From assembly GCF_900105675.1 (NCBI RefSeq), contig NZ_LT629786.1, positions 6,777,917-6,841,916 of the forward strand: a stretch of 64,000 bases of DNA. The letters run 5' to 3'. The notes beneath the pieces were generated by a model. The model did not search any database and was not told where the DNA came from. It saw only the letters and a list, made by a program, of their open reading frames with translations. Each line of letters begins with the position of its first letter. Positions within the stretch are counted from its first letter, which is position 1. The position numbers and the translations under genes were made by a program. Positions 45,866 through 56,100 of the stretch are shown piece by piece. Origin of the DNA: Pseudomonas synxantha. GTDB taxonomy: Bacteria > Pseudomonadota > Gammaproteobacteria > Pseudomonadales > Pseudomonadaceae.

Positions 45866-47056
45866 GTGAGCAAGCACATTGTAATTGTCGGTGGCGGCGT
45901 TGGCGGCACGATGCTCGCCAACCAATTGGTCACCAAGCTCTATCCGGAAATCCTGCGCGGCGAGGTATGCATTACCTTGCTGTCGAACTCGCCCGATCAT
46001 TTCTATAAGCCTGCATTCATGTACGTGGCCTTCAATCAGTTCTTCGACGAAGAGTTGAAGCGCCCCGAACGCTCATTGCTGCGCCCGGAAATCGACTTCC
46101 GGGTCGATGAGGTCACGCGCTTCGACTTTGCCGGCCAGCACCTGCATACCCGCAGTGGCAAGCGCTACGGCTACGATTTCCTGGTGATCGCCACCGGTTG
46201 CGTGCCTGCACCCGAACGTATCGAGGGTCTCAAGGAGGCGGGTGACCATTTCTACCAGTACGCGGCGGCCCGGCAGTTGGCCGAGCGCCTGAATGCGATT
46301 GAGCGCGGGCGGATTTTCATCAGCGTGTCTTTTCCAAAGACGCCAAACGTACCTCACCAATGCGGCATCGCCCCGGTGGAAACTACCCTGATGCTGGACG
46401 ACTTGCTGCGGCGTCGAGGTGTGCGCGACAAAGTTGAAATCATTTACACCTACCCCAGCGTCGCCCAGCTCTTGCGCAATTGCCTGTTCATGCAGCGTCC
46501 GGTCGGGGAGGCCCTGCCGGGTATTTTCGAGCAGAGGAATGTCCGTTTCCAGCGCGACTTCACCTTGGGCAGGGTCGACCCCGAGCGCCGTATTGCCTAC
46601 TCCGAAGAGGGCGAGGAGCAGCCGTTCGATATCCTGATGGCGACCCCGCCGATTCGTGCCGTGGATGCGGTACTCGAGAGTGGCGTCTCCCAGGCTGAAC
46701 ATGACGAGGGCTGGCTGCCGACTAATCATGAAACGCTGCAGGTTTATGGGTTGCAAGGGGTGTATGTCATCGGCGACACAGTCGACTTGCCCATCAGCAA
46801 GGCCGGGGGCGCCTGTCATAACCAGGCGCCGGTGATCGCCAATAACATCACCGCCGAGATTCGCCTGGGCGCTCCAAACTCGGTGTACGAGGGGCGCGTG
46901 CAGGCGGTGGCGCAGATGGGGCTGAATGCCGGGATGCCGCTGTGGTACGACTACGCCCATGACGTTCTGCCAACTCCGCCGAGCAAGCTCGGCGGCCTGC
47001 TGCGCACCGGCTTCAATCGTGGCCTGTACTGGGCCGTGGCGCGCGGAATGCTTTGA
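45866..47056 (+). CDS. SQR-like FAD-dependent pyridine nucleotide-disulfide oxidoreductase
   Basis: A 396 aa flavoprotein. The N-terminal FAD-binding motif is IVIVGGGVGGTMLANQL and the second FAD motif is GLQGVYVIGDTVDLPISKAG. Three cysteines, Cys112 (IATGCVPAPE), Cys166 (PHQCGIAPVE) and Cys317 (GGACHNQAP), resemble the three redox cysteines of sulfide:quinone oxidoreductases. SQR activity is therefore plausible but unproven. The GTG start follows GGGAGGGTG. A DUF1641 gene follows after 26 bases, a pairing seen with SQR-like proteins. Confidence 0.82.
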   Translation: MSKHIVIVGGGVGGTMLANQLVTKLYPEILRGEVCITLLSNSPDHFYKPAFMYVAFNQFFDEELKRPERSLLRPEIDFRVDEVTRFDFAGQHLHTRSGKRYGYDFLVIATGCVPAPERIEGLKEAGDHFYQYAAARQLAERLNAIERGRIFISVSFPKTPNVPHQCGIAPVETTLMLDDLLRRRGVRDKVEIIYTYPSVAQLLRNCLFMQRPVGEALPGIFEQRNVRFQRDFTLGRVDPERRIAYSEEGEEQPFDILMATPPIRAVDAVLESGVSQAEHDEGWLPTNHETLQVYGLQGVYVIGDTVDLPISKAGGACHNQAPVIANNITAEIRLGAPNSVYEGRVQAVAQMGLNAGMPLWYDYAHDVLPTPPSKLGGLLRTGFNRGLYWAVARGML

Positions 47057-47082
47057 TCTGACACACGGAGGTTCTAATCGTC

Positions 47083-47442
47083 ATGGATGTTGCTGATACG
47101 TTGCCCGGGCATAACGCCGGGCTTGAGGCGTTGCTTACCAAGCTACAACCGCTGCTGGACAGTGGCCGTATGGACAATGTTGTCGATGTGCTGGCGTTGG
47201 TGTCCGACCTGGTGGACATGCTCGATGGCGCCATGGTGGAGAAACTGGCGCTGCTGTTTGAACAGGCCACGGCTGTGTCCTGGAACGTCGGCAACGCGGC
47301 GCGCATGGCCACGGCGCAGACCCAGGCTGAAGAGACTCCGCCCAGCCTCTATGGCTTGCTGTCGTTGCTGCGTGAGCCAGACACCCGGCGCGGTGTGGCG
47401 CTGGTACTCAGGACATTGAACGTCCTCGGCCGGCAATTGTGA
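47083..47442 (+). CDS. DUF1641 protein paired with the SQR-like gene
   Basis: A 119 aa mostly helical cytosolic protein (VDVLALVSDLVDMLDGAMVE; PSLYGLLSLLREPDTRRGVA) matching the DUF1641 family. DUF1641 genes often neighbour sulfide:quinone oxidoreductase-like or formate-dehydrogenase genes. A role as partner or regulator of the upstream flavoprotein is inferred. A REP pair begins six bases after the stop. Confidence 0.82.
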   Translation: MDVADTLPGHNAGLEALLTKLQPLLDSGRMDNVVDVLALVSDLVDMLDGAMVEKLALLFEQATAVSWNVGNAARMATAQTQAEETPPSLYGLLSLLREPDTRRGVALVLRTLNVLGRQL

Positions 47443-47447
47443 GCCAA

Positions 47448-47555
47448 ATGTGGGAGGGGGGCTCGCCCCCGATTGCGGTGTGTCAGTCACTGCATGTAGT
47501 AGCTGGTGCACCGCTATCGGGGGCAAGTCGAATCGTCGCACCGTCCCTCCCACAT
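47448..47555. repeat. REPIN with a variant, lengthened right arm
   Basis: The left arm is GTGGGAGGGGGGCTCGCCCC. The right arm reads ATCGGGGGCAAG, then TCGAATCGTCGCACCGT, then CCCTCCCACA. The internal 17-base block replaces CC of the usual arm, so this REP is either interrupted or a distinct subtype. It lies between convergent genes. Confidence 0.85.
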
Positions 47556-47587
47556 TGGGTTTGCAGCGCCTGCGAGATTGGGGCAGG

Positions 47588-48856
47588 TCAGCTGCCGTAG
47601 CGCTTGCTGGCCTCAATCGCCAGACCGCTGCCGATACTGCCGAAGATATTGCCTTCCACATGCCGCGCATTCGGCAGCATTGCCGAGATGCTGTGGCGCA
47701 GTGCCGGGATGCCGCTGGAACCACCGGTAAAGAACACGGTGTCCACCTGGGCCACGTCTACCGAAGCATCATTCAGCAACTGGGTCACGCTGTTGCGCAC
47801 ACGCTCGAGCAGGCCGTCGATGGCGGATTCGAACAAGGTGCGACTCAAATCCACGCTCAACCCCGGCTCGACCCGATCCAGCAGCACATGGCGGTTGTCT
47901 TCGTGGGTCAGCTGGATCTTGGTCTCTTCAACTTCCATCGCCAGCCAGTGCCCGGCGCGCTGTTCGATCAGCTTGAACAGGCGGTCGATGCCGCCGGTGT
48001 CTTCGATGTCGTAGCGCATGCTGCCCAGGGCCAGTTGGGATTTCTGCGAGTACACCGAGTTGATGGTGTGCCAGGTAGCCAGGTTCATGTGGTGGCTGGT
48101 GGGCATGTAGGCACCGCTTTTCATGCGGCTGCCATAGCCGAATAGCGGCATTATGCCGGCCAGGGACAGTTGCTTGTCGAAGTCGGTACCGCCGATGTGC
48201 ACGCCGCCGGTGGCGAGGATGTCGCTCTGGCGGTTGTCGTTGTGACGGCGGTCCGGGGACAGGCGCACCAAGGAGAAGTCGGAGGTACCGCCGCCGATGT
48301 CGACGATCAATACAAGCTCTTCTTGCTCGATGGTGGACTCGTAGTCGAATGCTGCCGCAATCGGTTCGTACTGGAACGAGATGTCCTTGAAGCCGATCTT
48401 GCGCGCCACGTCTACCAGGGTGTTCTCGGCTTCCTGGTCGGCCATCGGGTCGTCATCGACGAAGAACACCGGGCGGCCCAGTACCACTTCCTCGAACTCA
48501 CGGCCGGCGGTGGCCTCGGCGCGGCTCTTGAGTTGGCCGATAAACAGCGCCAGCAGGTCAGTAAACGGCATGGCCGTGCCCAATACGCTGGTGTCGTGCT
48601 TGATCAGCTTGGAACCCAGCAGGCTCTTGAGCGAGCGCATCAGCCGGCCTTCGTAGTTTTCCAGGTATTCGTGCAGGGCCAGGCGGCCATACACCGGGCG
48701 ACGCTCCTCGAAGTTGAAGAACACCACCGACGGCAAGGTGATCTTGTCGTCCTCCAGCGCAATAAGCGTCTCCTCGCCGGGGCGGATCCAGCCGACGGTG
48801 GAGTTGGACGTGCCGAAGTCGATACCGCAGGCACGGGCTGGGGATGGGTTTTTCAT
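47588..48856 (-). CDS. YegD-like Hsp70-family protein
   Basis: A 422 aa actin-fold ATPase related to DnaK. It has phosphate-1 loop CGIDFGTSNSTVGW at the N terminus, phosphate-2 loop VLIVDIGGGTSDFSLVRL and the adenosine motif VFFTGGSSGIPALRHS. The protein stops after the nucleotide-binding domain, so the DnaK substrate-binding domain and lid are missing, as in YegD-type Hsp70s. It is divergent from a J-protein gene across 238 bases, which suggests a dedicated chaperone pair. No CIRCE-like element is seen in the gap. Confidence 0.88.
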   Translation of the reverse strand: MKNPSPARACGIDFGTSNSTVGWIRPGEETLIALEDDKITLPSVVFFNFEERRPVYGRLALHEYLENYEGRLMRSLKSLLGSKLIKHDTSVLGTAMPFTDLLALFIGQLKSRAEATAGREFEEVVLGRPVFFVDDDPMADQEAENTLVDVARKIGFKDISFQYEPIAAAFDYESTIEQEELVLIVDIGGGTSDFSLVRLSPDRRHNDNRQSDILATGGVHIGGTDFDKQLSLAGIMPLFGYGSRMKSGAYMPTSHHMNLATWHTINSVYSQKSQLALGSMRYDIEDTGGIDRLFKLIEQRAGHWLAMEVEETKIQLTHEDNRHVLLDRVEPGLSVDLSRTLFESAIDGLLERVRNSVTQLLNDASVDVAQVDTVFFTGGSSGIPALRHSISAMLPNARHVEGNIFGSIGSGLAIEASKRYGS

Positions 48857-49094
48857 GTCTATCGGGTTCCGGTTGAAAAACGGCCGCGCAGTGTATGTCA
48901 GTCGCAGGCGCTTGCGTAGGCCGACTATCCGTTAAATCACGCTTGAAAGTGCGGGATTTGCCCCCACATCTGGTGCATACGGCTGATGCCGATAACACTT
49001 TGACGTACCCCCAGGCCACCACCCTCAACAGGTGCAAGCCAGCGCACGTGGTGCCCCGGGCAGTGCGATCTCGATAAAGGATGGTGAACCGCCG

Positions 49095-50036
49095 ATGGAT
49101 TTCAAAGATTACTACAAGATTCTGGGTGTAGAGCCGACGGCCAATGATAAGGAAATCAAGGCCGCCTATCGCAAGCTCGCACGCAAATATCACCCCGATG
49201 TCAGCAAGGAAAAAGACGCCGAAGCGAAATTCAAGGATGCGTCCGAAGCCTATGAGGCGCTTAAAAGTGCCGACAAGCGCGCCGAGTACGATGAGCTGCG
49301 CAAATACGGCCAGCACGGCCAACCGTTCCAGGGGCCACCGGGCTGGCAGAGCCGTGGTGGGTTCGGCGGTGGCGGCGCGGGTACCGAGGACTTTTCCGAT
49401 TTCTTCAGCTCGATATTCGGTGGTCGTGGCGACGCTTTCGGTGGCGGCCAGCGCCGTCCTGCGGGACGCAAGGGTCAGGACGTGGAGATGCAACTGACGG
49501 TGCACCTCGAGGAAACGCTGTCCACCGAGTCCAAGCAGATCAACTTCCAGGTGCCGCAATACGACGCCTCGGGCCGTCACGTCAGCAACACCACCAAGAG
49601 CCTGAACGTGAAGATCCCGGCCGGTGTGGCCGACGGCGAGCGCATCCGCCTCAAGGGGCAGGGCGCACCGGGTATCGGTGGCGGCGCCAATGGCGACCTG
49701 TACCTGATCATCAAGTTTGCGCCGCACCCCAAGTTTGAAGTGGATGGTGAAAACCTGATCATCAATTTGCCCCTGGCGCCGTGGGAACTGGCGTTGGGCG
49801 CGGAAGTGGCGGTGCCGACGCTCACCGGCAAGATCAACCTCAAGGTGCCCGCCGGCAGCCAGAATGGACAGCGTATGCGCGCCAAGGGTCATGGCTTGTC
49901 GAACAAGGCCGGGCAGCGCGGTTATCTGTTCGTGCAGCTCAAGGCGGTCATGCCGAAGACGAGCGACGAAGAGGTGAAGCAATTGTGGCAAGCGCTGGCG
50001 CAGAAAGCCGCGTTCAACCCGCGTGAGCATTTTTGA
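49095..50036 (+). CDS. cbpA: Curved-DNA-binding / DnaJ-class co-chaperone CbpA
   Basis: A 313 aa Hsp40. The J domain (residues 5-70) has [20 protein letters not shown] and the essential His-Pro-Asp in [12 protein letters not shown] Gly/Phe-rich linker follows ([20 protein letters not shown]). The two C-terminal substrate-binding domains ([40 protein letters not shown]) lack the zinc fingers of DnaJ, which makes it CbpA-type. The ATG at 49095 starts the J domain. It is divergent from the Hsp70-like gene. Confidence 0.92.
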   Translation: MDFKDYYKILGVEPTANDKEIKAAYRKLARKYHPDVSKEKDAEAKFKDASEAYEALKSADKRAEYDELRKYGQHGQPFQGPPGWQSRGGFGGGGAGTEDFSDFFSSIFGGRGDAFGGGQRRPAGRKGQDVEMQLTVHLEETLSTESKQINFQVPQYDASGRHVSNTTKSLNVKIPAGVADGERIRLKGQGAPGIGGGANGDLYLIIKFAPHPKFEVDGENLIINLPLAPWELALGAEVAVPTLTGKINLKVPAGSQNGQRMRAKGHGLSNKAGQRGYLFVQLKAVMPKTSDEEVKQLWQALAQKAAFNPREHF

Positions 50037-50117
50037 GCGGCGATAAATAGCTAGGGCTTGCCAGGCCGGGCGATTCGATAGGTTGGTGTTTTCGCAACCC
50101 GTCATGGATGGCCCGCT

Positions 50118-53100
50118 ATGTCAGAGCAACCCGTCACTCCGACCCCCGAAGGTACGTTCAACGTTGACCTTCGGGGCGTGCACTACAACTTCCTCAAGGA
50201 ACGTGTGCCCGCCTGGTTCAACCAGGCCACCACCCAGCGCCAGCAAGAGCTCGCCGATCACGAACTGGAACTGCCCAGCTGGTACCTGAGCGCTACGGCC
50301 CAGCAAAAGGCCGACCTGGCCGACAGTCATAACCGTTACCGTGAAGCCTTGAACCAGGTAGAAGAGCACCTGGGCCAGATCGAGGACGTGCTGGCGTTTG
50401 CCGAGCCGCTGCTCAAGGACGCGATCAAGACCCGCTTCAAAATGGAACTGGACGTCAGGAACGTCTATTTCGCACGCAAGTACGGGTTCAAGAGTCGCGA
50501 CGACTTGTACGGCGCCTTTGTCTTCGATCAGCAAGGCGACCCGGCCCAGCGCTATGAATACCGCGGCGTTTCCCTGCTGGAAGCGGCTCTGGCCAACTTC
50601 GCGCCTGACGAAGAGAAGGCCAATGCCTGCGCGGATTGCCAGGTGATTACCACCTGGAGTGCCTTCGACAGCGAAATCATTCCGACCCCTAGCGTGGTCC
50701 AGGCGCATGCCCTCGCCATTCCTGCCCATGAATTTGCCCAACTGTGCCGCAGCCTGGATCTCGGCAAGCTGTATCAGCAACACATCAAAGACATCGTCCG
50801 ACCCACGGATGACAGCCAGCGCAGCGCATTGGAGCGCCAGCTTGAAGAGCACCAGCGCCAGCAGTTGGCGTTGAGTGCCGAGGTGGCGGTGCAAACGCGG
50901 GAGTGGGGGATCAGTGCTGACGCCTATCGCATGCTCAAGCAGGTCATCAAGGACCCCGCCAGCGCGAGCCTGGACAGCAAGCCGGTGACCTTTGCGGCGC
51001 TGAAGATATTTGGCAGCGTGTTAGTCGGCCCGTTGCTGATCGGCCCTGAGCGCAAAGACAGTGACCAGGTCGAGCGCCTGGTGGTCTTCATCCCCAATGA
51101 CCCCCAGCAGCCACTCAAGGAATATGCCTCCAGCGGCGACTTCATGGCCGACCTCAGGACACGGCTGCACAGCGCTTCCTACCGGCGGTTTTTCAGCCGC
51201 TTCGTGCCCCAGCGTGAACAGGGGGCGTTCTTTCAGCATTTCAATCGGCTCTACAAGCCCGCCAACGGCAATGGCGCGGCGGGTGATTACCCATTGGCCG
51301 TCAAGCCCGCGCGATTGCCCCTGGATGAGCTGGCGATCGGCGCCGGTCTCTGGCAGCCGCTGCGCGAGGCCCAGGTGCGCAAGATCCTTGCCGACGCCCG
51401 CGCCGTGGCCGTGCCCACCGGCGACGAAGATCGCCAGGCCCGACTCGACCGGCTGGCCAGTTACCTGGATGCCGTGATCAGCGCATTTAACCTCGCCGCT
51501 TTTGTGGTGCCAGGGCTGGGGCCGATCATGCTGGCGGTGGCGGTGCTGCAGATGTGCGCAGAGGGCTTTGAAGGTATCGAGGCCTATGAGCAAGGCGACT
51601 TGAAGACGATGTGGGCACATTTCGCCAGCGTGGCCCTGAACGCGGCCTTTCTTAAGGTCGGCGCCAAGGTACTGCCCGAGATCAAGCTGGCGAGCGTGGT
51701 GGATAACCTCAAGCCGGTCGCCCTGCCCGACGGTAAACAGCTTCTGTGGAACCCCGACCTGACCCCCTATAAGGTGCAGGCCCAATTGCCCCTGGATGCC
51801 AAGCCCGATGCCCTGGGCCTCTACCCGTATAAAGGGCAGACGTTGCTGCCCCATGAAGGTGACCACTATCAGGTCCGCCAGGAACCCGAGACCGGGCGAT
51901 ACCGTATCCAGCATCCTGGCCGTCCTGGCGCTTATGAGCCGCTGCTGGAACATAACCATGCCGGCGCCTGGAGTCATGAAGTCGAGGAGCCGCTGACCTG
52001 GGACCTGCCGACCCTGATCCGTCGCCTGGGCCTGCAACAGCGCGGGCTCGACAGCGACACTCTGGAGCAGGCCCGCCTCGCCAGTGGTGTCGAGGAAGAC
52101 ACCTTGCGCCAAAGCTTCGTCGAGCATGAGCCGGTGCCCTTGGTGCTCGAAGACGCCCTCCAGCACTTCAAGGCCCATCAGGACCTGACCCGTTTCGTCG
52201 AGCAGATGCGCAGCAACGACCCGGTGCTCTACGCCCAGGCCGACCCGGCGCTGCAATTGCAAATCATGCAGCGGGGTGGGATGTTGCCCGTGGATACCGC
52301 CTTGCGTGTCTTGAGTGACGGCGGCCGCGTGCTATGGACGCAAGAAGCCTCTGCCACTGTGCCCAGGCGCGTAGCCGTGGTCACTGAAGACCAGTTGGCC
52401 CGTGGTGAGTTACTCAATGAGGTGTTGCACACCTTGCAAGGCGTCGACCCACAGCTGGCGGCGATTCCCGGGCGTCCCGAAGAGTCCTTGACGGTGCGGG
52501 CTGCCAAGGTGCGCGAGTTCATCGCCACTATCGTCGATACATTCAAGGGCTCGCTGGTCGAAGAGCGCTACCGGGCGTTGAACGCGAGCGATGACCCTGA
52601 CGTGGGGCTGGTCCAAGGCACTTACCCCAGGCTACCGGCGTCGATGGCCGCCGAGTTGCTCACCAGCATGACCGCGGAACAACGGCAGGTCTTTCGCCGC
52701 AGCGGCCTACTGCCCGAGGTGCAGCGTGAGCAGGCGCGTTGGTTCGAGCAGGAAACCCGAGTATCGCGGGCTTACGAAGGGCTGCACTTGGACACACTTG
52801 CTGACCTGGACAGCCAACGCCTGGCCCTGCGCACCCTGGAAACCTTGCCCGGCTGGCGACGGGGCACGCGCGTGGAACTGCGCCAGTATACTCCCGAAGG
52901 CACCCTGCTCGACGCCATCGGTTCGCCGGACTCGACGAACCGCAAGACCCTGGTGCTCAAACCCAGCGGTTTGTTCGACGCGCCCATGCCCAGGGATTTC
53001 TACACCGCGGCCTGGGACCAACTGTCCAGCGTGGAGCGCCAGGCCCTGGGCTTCACCGATGCCCTGCAAATGAAGGCCGCGATCACTCGATCTCCGCTGC

Positions 53101-56100
53101 CGCGCCAGCCGCTGCGCACGGTGTTGCTGGAGCACCCGCTGCGCAAGCCGACCGTTGAGCCGGGGCTGCGCCTGCTCGGTGGCGGGCGCGGTCTGCGCCG
53201 GTTGCTGGAGCGTGTGACGGGGCCTTCGCAGGCAGCGGCAAAAGCCCGGGCCCAGGTCTTGTATCCCTCCATGGCCGATGACGAACTGACGACGTTTATC
53301 CAATCCTTGGGCACGGATGTGCGCGGCGGGCTGGCGCGCCGCGAAGCTGAGCTACAGACGCTGGAGAAGGAGTTGGCGGCGTGGGTGCAAACCCAAACCC
53401 ATTCGGCAATGCCACAGGTCCAAGCCCCGGCCTATCGCGCCTCCCAGGAAATTCTGCGGGCCTGGCGTCGTATGGGTACAGGCACCCTGCGCTTGCTGAT
53501 GAATGACCATCTGGAACTGCCGGCATTGAGCGCTGACTTCAGCCATGTGCAGAGACTTGATCTGTTTGGGGTCAAGTGGTCGAGTAGTGCGGACACTTTC
53601 CTTAAGACATTTACGGGCCTCAAAGATCTGAGCATTCGAAAAAGTGGCCTCACGGAGTTGCCCGACGCCATCGGCCACATGCGCAACCTGACTTCGCTGG
53701 ACCTGAGCGCCAACCACATTCGCCTCACCCCCCAAAGCGCCCGGATGCTCAGTGGCCTGGGCGAACTTGAAACACTGCGGCTAACCAGCAACCGCTTGGG
53801 CCTTGCCCCGGATTTCAGTGGCATGCCGCGCTTGAAGCAACTGAACCTGAGAGCCGCGCAACTGGAGCAGTGGCCTGCAGGACTGACCGCGTGCCCCGAT
53901 CTGGAGGTGGTCGACCTGAGCCATAACCTGTTGCGCGAGGTGCCCGCGCAATACCTCGACCCGGCTCCGGGGCAGCTCGAAGAAACTGCCCGACTCAATG
54001 GTGTCACCTTGCTTGAGGGCAACCCGTTCCCGCCTGATTACTGGCAGCAGTTCGATAACTATTGGAAACGCCTGGTGGAGGCCCGGTCGCCGGTGGTGTC
54101 AAGTGCTCGCGACGGCGCGTTCGACAGTGGCAACCCCAGGCTGGCAAAGATTCGGCGTATGTACCCGAACAAGCGCACGTACGAGGCGAGGGCGTGGGTT
54201 TGGCTGATGCGCGAGGAAGCCGATGTGACGTTGGCCAGGCTTGAAGCGCAATTTAATACCCTGGAGCGACAGTTGAATGCCTGGACGTTTTCGGGGGGCG
54301 GAGAACGCCAGCGTTATGTGCGGGCGGGCGAACGGCAAATCAACGCCGATAACCTGGACGATCGCTTCCAGGCCCAGCATCGGATCCTCGCCTGCTGGCG
54401 CCAAGAGACCCCGCAAAAGCTCAGCAATGACGGGCAGCCGATTGGCCTGGAGCTGGATTTGAGTGGGTTGACCCTGCCGAGCTTGCCGGACCTGGATGTG
54501 GATTTCAGCCATGTAGGCTCGCTGAAACTGAGCAATATGCAGCTCAGTGCCTCGCCGGAGGGCTTCCTTGCGCGCTTTCGGCATCTGCGCTGGCTGGACC
54601 TGTCCCACAACCAGTTGCGCGCATTGCCGCCGGCCCTGGGGGAAATGCCCAACCTGACCCGGCTGTTCCTGAATGACAACCAGATCCGCCTGAGCGCCGA
54701 GACGGCGCAGATCCTATCGGAACGAGTCACGTTGCGTGCGCTCTGGCTGCATCGCAACGTGCTGGGCCTGGCGCCGGACTTCAGCCGTATCACCGACATG
54801 CGTTCCCTCGTCCTGAACGGCGCGGGTCTTGATCACTGGCCGCAGGGTTTGGCCGAGCAACCCAACCTGGACCAAGTAGACCTGCGCAATAACAACATCA
54901 GCACTATTCCGGCTGCGGTCATTGCTCCGCCTGACGCGCTACTGGCGCAGACAGCACGGGTCAATCGCGTGACGTCGGTCGCTGGCAACCCCTTGACCCC
55001 GGACACCCTGCAACAGGTCAGGGACTACAACCAGCGGCTTGAGCAGGCGGGCCTGGCGTCAACGGATGACCCGAACCTGTTGGTAACCACCGCGCTGAAT
55101 ATTCGCGCCCCGGCAGTGACGGACGCTGGTGCCCAGCAGTCATTCCTGCGCTGGTCCCAGGACTTGCCGGTGGAACAAGTGGCAACCAGGAGGGCTCAGT
55201 GGCTGGCATTGCGCAACGAGGAGGGCGCCGGCCCGTTCTTCGACATCCTCAACCGTCTCGAATCGGCCGGCCCTGGCCATGCCGACTTGCAACGCCGGGT
55301 CTGGGAGGTGATCGACAGCATCAGTGAAAACACCTCGAGTTCAGACAGCCACCGCAAGGAGCTGTTCGACCGCGCGGGCGAGCCAGGTTGCTGTGACCTT
55401 GCTGCGTTCTCCTTCAGCAATCTGGAAACCCTGACGCTGGTCTACAGGGCAAGCACCCAGGCCGCAGGGCAGATGCAAGGTGTGCAACTGTCGAGTCTCT
55501 CCAAGGGGCTGTTCCGTCTGCACGAAGTCGACAAGATCGCCTCGGCGGATATCCAGCGCAGCGAGGCCATCGTCAATGATTCGTCTGTGTCGATGAGCGA
55601 TAAGTTGCCCCATACCCAACGCCTGGCGGAAGAAGTGGAGATCCGGCTGGCCTATCGCTTCGGCCTCAAGGACCGGCTGCAATTGCCGGGGCAGCCGCAG
55701 AAGGTCAGGTTCACCAGCATGGGCGGGGTTACCCCAGCGATGCTGGAGGCCGCCTACGAAAAAGTCATCGCCCTGGACAACTCCGTCGAGGAGTTCCAGG
55801 CCCTGTTGTCCCGCGAGTTCTGGAAGGACTATGTGACGCATAAATACCGGGCGCAATTTGATCGGCTCAGCGAGCCCTACCAGCAGCAACTGGCTGCCCT
55901 GCATGACCAGCGTGTGGCCGAGGCGGTGTCAGAGACGGTCTATAAGGCCCAGGCCGATGAGTTGCAGGCCCGGCTGGTGATCGAGGAAAGCCAATTGATC
56001 GAGGCCTTGAGCCGGCAGGAAATAGCCGAGGTACTGTTGCCACGTGGCCCCCTTGAAGGGTTAGTCGAGCTTGGCGCGGGTCCTGCCTCCGGGTTGCAGC

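Noticed and set aside
44569..45936. A 455-codon minus-strand frame opposite the AI-2E-family gene
   Set aside because: Composition is dominated by Gln/His/Arg/Asp antisense bias; the plus strand shows a normal polytopic membrane protein.
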